Part shown: in pieces, positions 18,701 through 26,738 of the stretch | Position numbering within the stretch: position 1 is the stretch's first letter | Layout: each line of letters begins with the position of its first letter | Assembly: GCA_016217675.1 (NCBI GenBank) | Contig: JACRHC010000016.1 | Coordinates: 1-44,541, forward strand | DNA: 44,541 bases | From: Nitrospirota bacterium | Lineage (GTDB): Bacteria; Nitrospirota; Thermodesulfovibrionia; Thermodesulfovibrionales; UBA6898 | Reading direction: 5' to 3' | Program-made: the position numbers and the translations under genes | Notes under the pieces: generated by a model | Told to the model about the DNA's origin: nothing | What the model saw: only the letters and a program-made list of their open reading frames with translations | The model's database searches: none

Positions 18701-21166
18701 AGCCCGGCAACCATCACTGCCGGCAGCACATCAGCAAACATAACGGTGACAATAACGACCGATAGTCAGGTCGAAAGCGATGAGACCGTGATCGTGGAGC
18801 TGGGTGCTCCAACTGATGCGCTGCGGGGTGCGATCACGACCCATACGCTGACCATCAACGATGACGACATTGCTACGATCTCCGTATGCAGCACCAATGC
18901 ACCGCCTTTCGACAAGATCCAGACGACGATCGCTGATGATGAAACTGAAGACGGCGATATGCTGCTCGTCTGTCCCGGGACGTATGCTGAAAAGATCAAT
19001 TTCCTCGGCAAAAATATTACAGTCAAGTCGCAGAGCGGTGCTGCTGTCACTTTTATAACGGGCGATAACACGAACAATCCGGTTGTTACGATCAGCAGCG
19101 GGGAAGCGTCGAGCGCAATACTTGACGGTTTCACCATCGACAACCAGGCGGCCGCCAGCACTCTTACCAGAGGCATTTCAATCAGTTCCGGCTCCGCACC
19201 GGCCATAAAGAACTGTGTTGTCGAAGGCAACGCAATGTCTACCGGTCAAAACGGTGCAGGTATCAACATCAACGGCGGAACAGCGACCATCCAGAGCAGC
19301 ACCATCGGCGGAAATGCGGCAAATAAAAACAGCTGCCAAACCGGATGCGGTATATACGCGACAGCCCTGTCAGGGACATTGTCGATCAGCAACAGCACTA
19401 TCTCGGAGAATACGGGTACGGGAACCGGCGCCGGGATATATCTGACTGCAAACGGTACACAGGAGGCCCATATTACCGGCACCACCTTTAGCAACAACTC
19501 AGCCACGCTGAGCGGCGGCGCTATCTATAACAATGGGACTGTTCTGTCGATCAGCAATTCCGGCTTCACTTCAAACAGCACCGGGGTGAACCAGAGCGGT
19601 GGCGCCATATATACTGCCGGTGCCGACTCGTCCACGACTATTGACGGGACCACCTTTACGAGCAATTCGAGCGGAAACCTGGGCGGTGCCATTTATGCAA
19701 CAGGGTCGACAGCAGCCACACCGCTGTCTGTCAGCAACAGCACGTTTACCAATAACACAGCTACTCAGAGCGGCGGTGCCATTAACCTTGCCACGATAAC
19801 CAATCTGACGACGATCTCGTCGAGCACTATCAGCGGGAACTCAGCCACAAGCAATAAAGGCGGCGGCATCTATGCATCAGGCTCGCCGCTGACGCTGACC
19901 AGCACGAATCTCGACAATAATACCGCAGGACTGGAAGGCGGCGGCATCTATGCCATTGCCGCAACATCAGTTTTAACTATCACCGGCGGTTCAGTGAGCG
20001 GTAATTCCGGGACGACGGGCGGAGGTATTTTCCTGACCTCCAGCGCTGCCCTGACAACAACAGGCACCACGGTAAATAATAATAGTGCGACATCCGGATC
20101 AGGCGGTGGTATCAATTCTTCTGCCCTGGTTACTGTTGCCAACGGGACGTTTGAGAACAATATCTCCTCCTCGAACGGAGGAGCGATCTATGCCAATTCA
20201 GGTTTTAGTATCACCGGCAGCACCTTTACCGGCAACCAGGGATCCACAGGTGGTGCCATCTATAATCAGGGTGCCACCGGCAATTTATATGGTGCGAACA
20301 CCTTCACCGGAAATATCGCTTCAGGGATCAGCGGCGGAGCCATCAACTCCAATGCACGGGTGATCAATATCAATGATGCGGGTTCCGTATTCTCGCAGAA
20401 CACCGCCGTGGTGAGCGGCGGCGCACTTTACGTTACAGCGAATGTCAATATCAATGGAGCAACGTTGTTTGATGGTAATGGCTCGGGCACAGCCACCTCA
20501 GGCGGCGCTATCAGGTGTCAGGGCGGGACGATCAATGATGCATCGTTCACGAACAACCGGGCTGCGGCATCAGGTGGGGCGCTCTATTTTAATTCCACCG
20601 CCGGCACGGTCAACCGCAGCACCTTCTCCGGCAACTACCTGACCGCAGCATCGAACGGCGGTGCCTTTTTCAGCAATGTTACCGGGAATAACTTTGATAA
20701 CTGCACGTTCTACAATAACTCTGCCGGCCCCGACAGCACGGGCACCGGTGGCGCGATATACCAGAGTGTCGGCGCGGCCAATATCAACTACAGCACCTTT
20801 TATGACAATTTGGCGGCAACAGCGCCTGCAATAAGATTCGCGACGGCAACAGGCATCGTAAAAAACAGTATTGTCGCCAATTCGTCCGGATCTCTTACTC
20901 TCTGCGCAAATGTCACGGACGGCGGAACCAACCTGCAGTTTAACGGCACCTGCGCCGCAACCTTCACCGATGCTGATCCGAAGCTCTCGGCACTTGCCGA
21001 CAATGGCGGGCCAACCTGGACCATGGCCTTGCAGGCAGGAAGCGCTGCCATAGATACAGGCACTACCGGTACCTGTCTGGCCACAGATCAGCGCGGCGTA
21101 ACGCGGCCGGTCAATGGCGGCATAAGCCTCAGTTGCGATAAGGGCGCTTATGAGTATGCACCGTAG
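12707..21166 (+). CDS. Giant multiheme c-type cytochrome fused to beta-helix adhesin modules
   Basis: 2,819 aa with a signal peptide (KRLTLFVPAVALLLFALVPN). Residues about 40-1140 hold 21 CxxCH motifs, four CxxxxCH (CSNVYCH, CSNIYCH, CSNTYCH, CTTNACH) and one CxxxCH (CVQQCH), about 26 potential c-hemes. The CxxxxCH and CxxCH motifs alternate, as in the Geobacter C4x/C2x cytochrome repeats. Three Ig/cadherin-like modules with Asp-rich loops lie at about 1160-1278, 1285-1405 and 1828-1942. Two right-handed beta-helix blocks (about 1415-1820 and 2065-2760) carry Pmp-like GGAIY and GGGIY rungs. A Calx-beta domain (about 1944-2055; ends TLTINDDD) lies between them, and the C-terminus (GGPTWTMALQAGSAAIDTG) is of the choice-of-anchor type. 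This is an electron-transfer conduit built onto an adhesin scaffold, presumably surface-exposed. No hydrophobic anchor is seen. Confidence 0.85.
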   Translation: MNYNAKRLTLFVPAVALLLFALVPNIYSLDYPHNAASGISCGNCHWVAGASSPAWITQGVTPDDTVNNNRCLQCHDNITAPAVVTHSAYSTGSTKWDGNWRVECVDCHNPHYQRQNRRWGAEAYIATGTITSIGAYNEGENETVITLAAALGAEYEGYYIIPNTTYRSFSYKIKDDTQGQTQITVKGPVDMDFAGSNETFAIVYAKNITDNLSYTNPDGTMRSVSTKMFSRSGFGDDSNNHTSSVRICEVCHNRTSYHRYDTTGQSEKAHNNNVDCVQQCHLHNAGFKASCNACHNAPPATGKHATHFGGGTVSYGNTAVQSTTSTYRFSCGICHNGAHLSTSDNPRTVEVTFAGIATQDPYSGPASYAPSSNSVDDPGAGWTFNYSDGTCSNVYCHGNYPGSGKNTPVTFNSGSAPCGSCHNASNTTTPASGKHDKHASSAYYEFTCTLCHKDIVGGSSPEGYTIADRSRHVNGYVDYNFDPTDPKVAGGTYSIATGTAAPSNGTVPRAFGSCSNIYCHSNVQPEGGVGGPSGYSNPSWDSAGTAACGSCHAGGHGAPLGTGSHTAHLNYTLTTTADYYKCGICHKWNTASSLNSCGTCHNFVITPEYPRHANYQIELIFDSTFGDPTYNGSFAPGNGYSSCSNTYCHSNGTSISTGAIPANTTPNWGSGSLACNSCHGYAPAYDNGSPKANSHGIHVAHSVGDCSNCHYATTTNGTIIADKTRHVNKVYDLQAKPGYSFVYSYAADGGTCTTNACHGDAKWGSLDAPTGSGCISCHGHDAGYEYSAGQYSQGKGTFMSHSTHTENDSDDLRGPNIACDACHDTNNFPYFKSGTDTNGDGKYTLSETNVCNPCHSPEGTYDGVNDPLIGAKNNWGAGVYNGNLLTAGKEKWCAGCHDRGTSVIGSVNAPNVIGDESGAYTYGTGWGFYKTGHGLSSGETYPASGGITAGAGATCGNCHDLSAAHIDGSARTYDDHESADTDPSEYRIGYRLRMINGQEPMTIPKTGTTDPANYRLCADCHTNTAAFTDPFSGDTNFRDTTNRHYYHMDATGWRFSADWNGAYTSRITCITCHNVHGSTRLAMMRDGKLINREPGIQIWYYNAGISTNTNPPFPEDLPLTASTGLLWIPGSAGNVCSACHGGSTQEIFGPRTPFQPTAQPPVLDWTGENGYVSDGAAPDSAASGSSFTFRVTYTDTNNDAPAVIELWVDADNNGSYESTYAMAGINNADNTYLNGKIYTRSLVLTNTGSSIIRYRFYAKDSTDRDATGPATGDSSITFTGLSINNPPSLAWVSGSCRFEGVSPLAQVSGSVFDFRVQYTDADNSAPVIKQVWVDLNDDGDYADADEKQDMLPEGGDGDYRNGEIFTKSLTLNFAGDGKLNYRFAFSDGTDAASGDPTGDHRVTVIDNVTPLKTVCASGCDYTTIQAAVNAISSGQTVLVSSGTYAERVIYDGNDNNKTVRSVCGPDDTVINASGAITYGVEVTGSTGSVVDGFGIANGTIGVYLHHSSANTNVTIENCKVHDNSGGGIYSGDHSSITVNNSEIFSNMAGTGAGMYLMEGASSINDTLIRDNHASMNGGGVGTGLWNNTTFTNTTIKNNLADGSGGGFAQTSDSSTATFYGAAIIGNTATAGSGGGLYIQGESGAYGVSLYNTIVSDNEAASGGGIWQDGNLTALNCTVANNRATGAAGGGAIYANTGGSVTIRNSILWNNVALSVGSRHIAYLSSSTPTIISDTILNNDGSTDFNRFPYIVVQDGGSLPTISGFVSGADPFFVDAANGDYHIQSTSEAVDHADAAYAPSVDMDGDSRPQGEAADIGADEYRSSTSGSAPVLAWTGEVNYAADGVNPDSGENGSGFIFRVHYADAGSGAPAVIQLWLDRNDNGAFEAGEKYDLSPAGDGMYTLTVASLVIAGDGYLNYRFYASDGINDAVGEPTDNSTVIVTAPFVTFASASQSTAGESGTATITLQLSRPGSHDITVPFTINSSSTATGGGIDYSITTSPATITAGSTSANITVTITTDSQVESDETVIVELGAPTDALRGAITTHTLTINDDDIATISVCSTNAPPFDKIQTTIADDETEDGDMLLVCPGTYAEKINFLGKNITVKSQSGAAVTFITGDNTNNPVVTISSGEASSAILDGFTIDNQAAASTLTRGISISSGSAPAIKNCVVEGNAMSTGQNGAGININGGTATIQSSTIGGNAANKNSCQTGCGIYATALSGTLSISNSTISENTGTGTGAGIYLTANGTQEAHITGTTFSNNSATLSGGAIYNNGTVLSISNSGFTSNSTGVNQSGGAIYTAGADSSTTIDGTTFTSNSSGNLGGAIYATGSTAATPLSVSNSTFTNNTATQSGGAINLATITNLTTISSSTISGNSATSNKGGGIYASGSPLTLTSTNLDNNTAGLEGGGIYAIAATSVLTITGGSVSGNSGTTGGGIFLTSSAALTTTGTTVNNNSATSGSGGGINSSALVTVANGTFENNISSSNGGAIYANSGFSITGSTFTGNQGSTGGAIYNQGATGNLYGANTFTGNIASGISGGAINSNARVININDAGSVFSQNTAVVSGGALYVTANVNINGATLFDGNGSGTATSGGAIRCQGGTINDASFTNNRAAASGGALYFNSTAGTVNRSTFSGNYLTAASNGGAFFSNVTGNNFDNCTFYNNSAGPDSTGTGGAIYQSVGAANINYSTFYDNLAATAPAIRFATATGIVKNSIVANSSGSLTLCANVTDGGTNLQFNGTCAATFTDADPKLSALADNGGPTWTMALQAGSAAIDTGTTGTCLATDQRGVTRPVNGGISLSCDKGAYEYAP

Positions 21167-21205
21167 TCGGAGACAATATTCCGGACTTTGGCATTATTGA
21201 GGCGC

Positions 21206-21246
21206 GGAACCGGAGAAGACAGAAAGCGAATTGCATCTCCGGTTCC
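21206..21246 (+). other. Perfect 10-bp stem-loop after the giant cytochrome gene
   Basis: GGAACCGGAG (21206-21215) pairs exactly with CTCCGGTTCC (21237-21246) around a 21-nt loop, 40 bp after the cytochrome stop. No T-run follows, so it is not a standard terminator. It may stabilise the upstream mRNA or tune read-through into the diguanylate cyclase gene. The hairpin contains a TTG that could start the cyclase frame, an argument against that upstream start. Confidence 0.5.
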
Positions 21247-21341
21247 CTCAGTTCCCCTGGAGAAGGACGCCTGAGGCATTTCACGCGGGACTGTATCCCC
21301 TTACTCAAGGACAGATTCGTTGCCGGAGCAATACGTGCTGC

Positions 21342-22340
21342 ATGTCAAGTACAAACTTTGTATCGAAAGGATTAAATCTGAGTATGTTATTAATTTTTGG
21401 CAGTTTCATTGCTCTCGGGCTGGTAATATCCCTGCTTATATCGAGGCAGACCCAGATGCAGGCACTCATTGTTCAGGCCAAGAAGGATTGGGAAGAGACC
21501 TTTGATATTATCAATGACGCTATAACGATCCACGACAAGGACTTCAATATAATTCGTGCCAACAAGGCTGCGACAGAAATGCTTGGGGCGTCATTTCAGA
21601 GCCTCCTGAGCAAAAAATGCTATACGTCATATCATGGAACCGACCATCCTCCTGAAACATGTCCGAGCTGCAGGACACTGGCGACGGGCGTTCCTTCTGT
21701 CACGGAGACCTTTGAAGCAAACCTCAACAAACACCTTGAAATAAAAGCCCTCCCCCGTTTTGACGGAACAAAACAGATACTCGGCGTTGTTCATGTTGTC
21801 AGAGATATATCAAAGCGGGTCGAGGCGGAGGAAGAGCTTCGGTCACTGTCGCTGACCGATGACCTGACCGGCCTTTACAACAGGCGGGGGTTCATGACCC
21901 TTGCCGGGCAGCAGCAGAAACTGGCCCTCCGCATGAAAAAGGGGTTTTATATTCTTTTTGCAGATCTGGACGGGCTGAAAGATATCAATGATTCCATGGG
22001 GCATTCGGAGGGCTGCCACGCCCTGTTCGGGACGTCTGTAATCCTCAGGGAATGTTTCCGTGAGTCTGATATCATCTCCCGGATCGGCGGCGATGAGTTT
22101 GCCATCCTGTCCGTTGAAAACAATGGCGAAGGCGGGGCTGAAGCGATCTCTGCACGCCTGCAGAAGAAAACAGATGAATACAATGAGCGCAGCAGCTGCC
22201 GCTACCGTCTTTCCCTGAGCATCGGCATTGTGTATTGCGGTCCGGACTGCCGGCGTCCCATTACCGATTTGCTGCACGAGGCTGATCAGTTGATGTACGA
22301 ACAGAAAAGAGCCAGGAAGAAGCAGCATGTCGGGAAATAA
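21342..22340 (+). CDS. Membrane-anchored PAS-GGDEF diguanylate cyclase
   Basis: About 332 aa from ATG 21342. The frame opens upstream at a TTG at 21231 inside a stem-loop, adding unlikely sequence; the ribosome binding site is weak for both. One transmembrane helix (about 13-34) precedes a PAS domain (about 45-165) with a Cys/His cluster (KKCYTSYHGTDHPPETCPSC). The GGDEF domain follows (SLTDDLTGLYNRRGF, near 172; catalytic RIGGDEFAIL, near 248), with the intact signature needed to make c-di-GMP from two GTP. I see no clear RxxD inhibitory site. It lies between the cytochrome-adhesin and a heme-motif kinase and overlaps the kinase gene by 14 bp. It may therefore couple redox state to attachment. 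Confidence 0.85.
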   Translation: MSSTNFVSKGLNLSMLLIFGSFIALGLVISLLISRQTQMQALIVQAKKDWEETFDIINDAITIHDKDFNIIRANKAATEMLGASFQSLLSKKCYTSYHGTDHPPETCPSCRTLATGVPSVTETFEANLNKHLEIKALPRFDGTKQILGVVHVVRDISKRVEAEEELRSLSLTDDLTGLYNRRGFMTLAGQQQKLALRMKKGFYILFADLDGLKDINDSMGHSEGCHALFGTSVILRECFRESDIISRIGGDEFAILSVENNGEGGAEAISARLQKKTDEYNERSSCRYRLSLSIGIVYCGPDCRRPITDLLHEADQLMYEQKRARKKQHVGK

Positions 22341-24228
22341 CATGAGGTATCCCGTGTTAATGACACGGAGCGGGAACGGGCAGGGGTATGGATCTCAGGA
22401 GAACATTGACATCCGGGATACTGCTGATCAGAGGCATGTCCTGAGCCGCATTGGCGGGTCGCTGACTGCCAAAATAGCGGTCACCCTGGGAGCACTGATC
22501 GCGGTGGGGGGAAGCGCATTCTGGTATGTTTCCGTTCAGAATGACAGGGCAAACCTGATGGAAAATACAATAGCCTTTGTTTCATCGTTTTCCGAGGTGG
22601 TGAAGAAGAGCATCCGGAACGATATGCTTCATGAACATCGGGGGAATATCCAGAAAACTCTGGAATCTGTCGGTGCCTCGGAAACAATTGCCAGGGTGCA
22701 GATTCTTGACGCAGGAGGAATAATTGCCTATTCGTCTGATAAAAGGGAGCTCGGTCAGCGGGTCGGGCACGATTCAGTTGCCTGCATCGGTTGTCATGGG
22801 GATATCTCCGGCCGCCGTGAAATGCTGCGCAGGGACAGACAATGGACTATCTATACGGATACTGCAGGATTCCGGAACCTCAGCTTTGTCGAGCCGATTT
22901 ATAATGAGCCGGACTGTTATACGGCAGCATGTCATGCCCATGGCAGGGACCGGAAGGTTCTCGGCATGCTCACAACAGATTTTTCGCTTCAGCAGATGGA
23001 CAGGAAGATCAGAGGACAGGTGATCGCCACCTCATGGTCTTTGCTCCTGTTCCTTGCCGTAAGCGGTGTCATTGTCTATTCGGTGTTCTGGAGATTTGTG
23101 CTTCGGCCCGTAAATTTGTTGTCCGCCGGAATAGAGAAGATTACATCAGGAGATTTATCTCATCGGGTTTCCGCAGCTTCGGAAGATGAAATCGGCAGGC
23201 TGTCTCTTGCTTTCAATGCCATGACAGAAGAGCTGAACAACGCAAGGCAGAGAATGGAGCGATGGAATCTGAGCCTCGGGGAGGAAGTGAAGAAGAAGAC
23301 AGATGAGATTATGATGACCCAGAAGAGACTCATCCAGGCGGAAAAAATGGCGGCTCTCGGAAGACTTACGGCAGATGTGGCCCATGAAATCAGAAACCCC
23401 CTCACCGCAGTGGGCGGGTATGCCCGAAGGCTTCATCGGACCTTATTCTCACCGAGAGAGAAGGAATATGCCGGCATTATCGTATCCGAGGTGCACAGGC
23501 TTGAAAAGATTCTGCGGGATGTCCTGACCTTTTCCCGGGAGGTAAAGATCTCTTTTGAGAACATACCTGTCAATGACATGGTCAGGGATTGTATCGTATC
23601 CTTTTCCGCGCTTTGTGATGAACATGCGATCACGATCGATGAAAGACTGCAGGCGGACCTGCCGGTATTCATCGACACGGGCCAGGCAAGGCAGGCGGTC
23701 AACAATCTCATTGCCAATGCGGTCGATGCAATGCCGGGTGGCGGCGATCTCCTGGTAAGCACAGCCATGGAGCAGCGTCACGGGGCAAACTTTGCCGTGG
23801 TGCATATATCGGATACCGGAATCGGCATTCCTGAAGACCAGCTGCAGGTCGTTTTCGAGCCCTTCTACACAACAAAAGAGATGGGCCGCGGCACGGGGCT
23901 TGGTCTTGCGATCAGCAGGAAGGTCATGGAAGAGCATGGCGGTTATATAAGCGCAGAGAACAGAAAGTGCGGGGGACTTACTGCCAGTCTCTATTTCCCT
24001 TATCAGAGCAGGGAAGAACTCTGCAGGACGCCCTGCTGGGAATTCATGCAATGTCAAAGGAATGCCGGGAGAGAACAGAAGTGCCCGGTCTATCCGCATT
24101 TTGGACGGGTCTGCTGGGTAGTCGGCGGGACATATTGTGAAGGAAGGGTGCAGGGGACCTTTGCGCAAAAATGTGAGGACTGCAAAAAATGCTCCTTCTA
24201 CCAGAAGGTATTATCAGGAGAGATATAA
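22327..24228 (+). CDS. Sensor kinase with di-heme-type periplasmic domain and two-CW tail
   Basis: 633 aa. Two transmembrane helices (about 49-70 and 235-260) bracket a periplasmic domain with two c-heme attachment motifs, CIGCH (about 153) and the expanded CYTAACH (about 197). This suggests a covalently bound heme pair that reads redox state or a gas ligand. HAMP (260-312), HisKA (His in TADVAHEIRNPLTAVGGYAR, about 352) and an ATPase domain follow (NNLIANAVDAMPGGG, DTGIGIPED, GRGTGLGLAI). The last 60 residues form a Cys-rich two-CW domain (CRTPCWEFMQC, CPVYP, RVCWVVGGTYC, CEDCKKC), likely to bind metal. The gene overlaps the diguanylate cyclase gene by 14 bp. No dedicated response regulator adjoins. 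Confidence 0.87.
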   Translation: MSGNNMRYPVLMTRSGNGQGYGSQENIDIRDTADQRHVLSRIGGSLTAKIAVTLGALIAVGGSAFWYVSVQNDRANLMENTIAFVSSFSEVVKKSIRNDMLHEHRGNIQKTLESVGASETIARVQILDAGGIIAYSSDKRELGQRVGHDSVACIGCHGDISGRREMLRRDRQWTIYTDTAGFRNLSFVEPIYNEPDCYTAACHAHGRDRKVLGMLTTDFSLQQMDRKIRGQVIATSWSLLLFLAVSGVIVYSVFWRFVLRPVNLLSAGIEKITSGDLSHRVSAASEDEIGRLSLAFNAMTEELNNARQRMERWNLSLGEEVKKKTDEIMMTQKRLIQAEKMAALGRLTADVAHEIRNPLTAVGGYARRLHRTLFSPREKEYAGIIVSEVHRLEKILRDVLTFSREVKISFENIPVNDMVRDCIVSFSALCDEHAITIDERLQADLPVFIDTGQARQAVNNLIANAVDAMPGGGDLLVSTAMEQRHGANFAVVHISDTGIGIPEDQLQVVFEPFYTTKEMGRGTGLGLAISRKVMEEHGGYISAENRKCGGLTASLYFPYQSREELCRTPCWEFMQCQRNAGREQKCPVYPHFGRVCWVVGGTYCEGRVQGTFAQKCEDCKKCSFYQKVLSGEI

Positions 24229-24231
24229 ACG

Positions 24232-24558
24232 TTGACAGCCACTATTTCTCCTGATCAGAGCAATTCTGTTATGAGAGTGACCGGCGTGCTGATAATGATT
24301 GCGGTGGGTCTTACGGTGTTCTTGCCGCTCACCGTCAGCATATCTGTTACTGCCGAATCAGACGTCAACTGTATTATCAGCCTTGATGTCTGCCATGCCC
24401 CGGATGATTTTGGGCCAACCAATGCAGACATATCTGCATATACTGAAAACAGCTTCACGTCTGTTCACCCGGAATCGAAACGCTGCATTGAGCCCGGGAA
24501 TGTATCAGCTCTATCCTTTGATGTACCCTTTCGGCATGATCGTCCCCCTCAACCCTGA
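24232..24558 (+). CDS. Small exported protein of unknown function
   Basis: About 108 aa from TTG 24232, with GGAG 11 bases upstream; ATG 24271 is an alternative giving about 95 aa. A signal-peptide or membrane helix (VTGVLIMIAVGLTVFLPLTV) is followed by a short mature part containing NCIISLDVCHA and a Pro-rich end (RHDRPPQP). A similar architecture (Cys-x-Ile-Ser-Leu-x-Val-Cys-His, then a terminal Pro-rich motif) occurs, from memory, in small proteins next to TonB-dependent receptors in Geobacter relatives. It starts 3 bp after the kinase stop and 90 bp before the receptor, so it could belong to either operon. The function is unknown. Confidence 0.55.
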   Translation: MTATISPDQSNSVMRVTGVLIMIAVGLTVFLPLTVSISVTAESDVNCIISLDVCHAPDDFGPTNADISAYTENSFTSVHPESKRCIEPGNVSALSFDVPFRHDRPPQP

Positions 24559-24648
24559 CCTTCCTTACAGATCACAGCCGTATCCGACTTTATTGCCATA
24601 AAAACGCATAGGTTGACCATACTCTTTGCCAATACATGAGGAGGATTG

Positions 24649-26730
24649 ATGAAATATTTATTTTTGATAGTGCTGTTTTTCTTGCCGTCTGTCAGTGCAG
24701 CATCGGGCGAAGACGAACTCAAGCCAAAAGAGCTTGAAGAAATAAGCGTAACAGCGACGAGGACAGAAAGGACCACAAAAGAAATCCCTGCAGCAATCGA
24801 TACAATATCAAGAGAGGACATAAAGAATACGCGGATGTTCAATCTGAAAGAGGCGCTTGCCGGCATCTCCGGCGTCCAGTCAGAGACGAAAAACGGAGGA
24901 TATGATTCGAGGCTGATCATCCGGGGTGCGGGACTGAAGGCCAGATACGGCGTACGAGAGATCATGATCCTCCTTGACGGTGTTCCGATAACAGACCCTG
25001 ACGGCATGTCGCGCCTCGATTTTGTAGACTCACAGCTTGTCGAAAAGATTGACATTGTAAAGGGCCCGAACTCAACACTCTATGGCGCAAACGCGGCAGG
25101 CGGGGTGATTAATATCATCACGAGAAATCCCTTTGAAGAGAGAAAGAGCGTTACCGCAGGGCATGGAAGCGACAATTCCCGGATGTATAACCTCAACTAC
25201 GGATCAAGCATCAAAAACACCTACTTCAATATATCCGGCAGCCATCGTTCTACGGATTCGTGGAGGCAATGGAATACGTTCAGCACTGACCAGGCGAGTC
25301 TCAAAGTCGGACACCTGTTCACTGATAACAGCACAATAGAGGCCGCAGTCAGTTATACGGAGGCGGATCTCCGGCTTCCCGGAGCGCTCACCAAAGAACA
25401 GTTCGAAAAGGACATACGCCAGCTCACCGCAGAGCAGTGGAGACATTCAGGGAGATATAGCAAAATCTTCTCCACAAATATCAAGATGGAAAAGGAGACA
25501 GGCAGTTTTACCCTGAAGCCGCTTCTCTATTACCAGACCTGGAGCCATTATCATCCGGTAACCGGCCTGATCAACGACGGAGGCGCTGACGTCTATGGCG
25601 CTGACCTGCAGGCCGACATGAAGCACCTGATAGCAGGCATGGAAGGGACGCTCACCACCGGTCTGACCGGCCAGGTCGATAAGGGTGACGGAGAGAAATA
25701 TACGTACAGGGATTATCTGAAGGTCCCCGGACCTTCAGGAAGAATAAAAAATACCCTTTCAGATAAAAAAGGCGACCTTGCAGAGACCGGCAGTGACACG
25801 ACCACAAAATGGGGTGTTTTTGTCCAGGAGTCTCTGAGACCCTCCGGGAAGTGGATAGTCGATCTTGGTGTGCGCTATGACCAGGTTGCCTTTGACATCA
25901 ACACCAAGACGTACTGGGAATACAGCTACAGTAAAGGCAAATATCTCTTGTCCACGGAAACCATCAAAAGAGACGAGACATTTGATTCCATCAGCCCGCG
26001 GCTTGGGGTTGTCTACAGCCTGAACAAAATCGTGAATCTGTATGGGAATATATCGACCGGCTTTCAGACCCCGCAGTCTTCCGAGATGAGCGCCAACCCT
26101 GACCTGAAACCGCTGACAGTCTACAACTATGAAACAGGTATGAAGGCCAGATTTACCGGAGGCCACAGCATCGACCTTTCCCTCTTCTTTATGAAGGTCA
26201 GGGACGAGATCGTCCAGACCGTCGTTGGCGGAGAATCCACCTACAGCAATGCAGGGAAATCGGAAAAAAAAGGGGTCGAATTTACCGGAAAGTTCCAGGT
26301 TATGAAAGGCCTGTTTGCCGGCGGTACCTATACATACAGTGATTTTCAGTTCAGGGAATTCACAGAGTGGATAAGCGGAACTCCTTATAACAGGAACGGC
26401 AACAGGTTCCCCTACATCCCGGAGCATCAGTACAGCATCTTCGCATACTATAACCATCCGTCAGGCTTCAAGTTCAAGGTTAATACAGACACCTGGGGCG
26501 AATACTATATGGATAACGCGAACACGGAAAAATACAAAGGGTATAAGTTCCTGACAAACGCGCTGATCGGATACGAAAAGAAAAACCTGGATATAACGCT
26601 CGATGCCTATAACATCTTCGACAAGCGGTACGCGATGGAAGTCACAAAAGATTCCACAAAGAGCGACCCGTATCTGTACCGGCCCGGCGCTCCCTTCAGC
26701 CTGATGGCGCGCGTGACCTGCCGGTTTTAG
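24649..26730 (+). CDS. TonB-dependent outer-membrane receptor
   Basis: 693 aa from ATG 24649, preceded by GAGGAGG; a TTG three bases upstream is too close to it. A signal peptide (to about residue 19) is followed by a TonB-box region (ELEEISVTATRTE), the plug domain (about 35-150; RLIIRGAGLKARYGVREIMI, LDGVPITD, KGPNSTLYGANAAGGVINII) and a 22-strand-type barrel ending with an aromatic residue (MARVTCRF). The class imports iron chelates, cobalamin, heme, copper or similar ligands using TonB energy. The downstream YHS and ferredoxin genes favour a metal substrate, but the ligand cannot be read from sequence. It heads a run of overlapping genes ending in exbB, exbD and tonB. Confidence 0.9.
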   Translation: MKYLFLIVLFFLPSVSAASGEDELKPKELEEISVTATRTERTTKEIPAAIDTISREDIKNTRMFNLKEALAGISGVQSETKNGGYDSRLIIRGAGLKARYGVREIMILLDGVPITDPDGMSRLDFVDSQLVEKIDIVKGPNSTLYGANAAGGVINIITRNPFEERKSVTAGHGSDNSRMYNLNYGSSIKNTYFNISGSHRSTDSWRQWNTFSTDQASLKVGHLFTDNSTIEAAVSYTEADLRLPGALTKEQFEKDIRQLTAEQWRHSGRYSKIFSTNIKMEKETGSFTLKPLLYYQTWSHYHPVTGLINDGGADVYGADLQADMKHLIAGMEGTLTTGLTGQVDKGDGEKYTYRDYLKVPGPSGRIKNTLSDKKGDLAETGSDTTTKWGVFVQESLRPSGKWIVDLGVRYDQVAFDINTKTYWEYSYSKGKYLLSTETIKRDETFDSISPRLGVVYSLNKIVNLYGNISTGFQTPQSSEMSANPDLKPLTVYNYETGMKARFTGGHSIDLSLFFMKVRDEIVQTVVGGESTYSNAGKSEKKGVEFTGKFQVMKGLFAGGTYTYSDFQFREFTEWISGTPYNRNGNRFPYIPEHQYSIFAYYNHPSGFKFKVNTDTWGEYYMDNANTEKYKGYKFLTNALIGYEKKNLDITLDAYNIFDKRYAMEVTKDSTKSDPYLYRPGAPFSLMARVTCRF

Positions 26731-26738
26731 GAGACTGT

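Noticed and set aside
18900..20960. Dense GGCGG and AGCGGCGG DNA motifs as a tandem-repeat or CRISPR-like array
   Set aside because: They encode the Gly-Gly-Ala/Gly-Ile-Tyr rungs of the beta-helix; spacing and sequence vary and reflect protein structure. No CRISPR array is present in the window.
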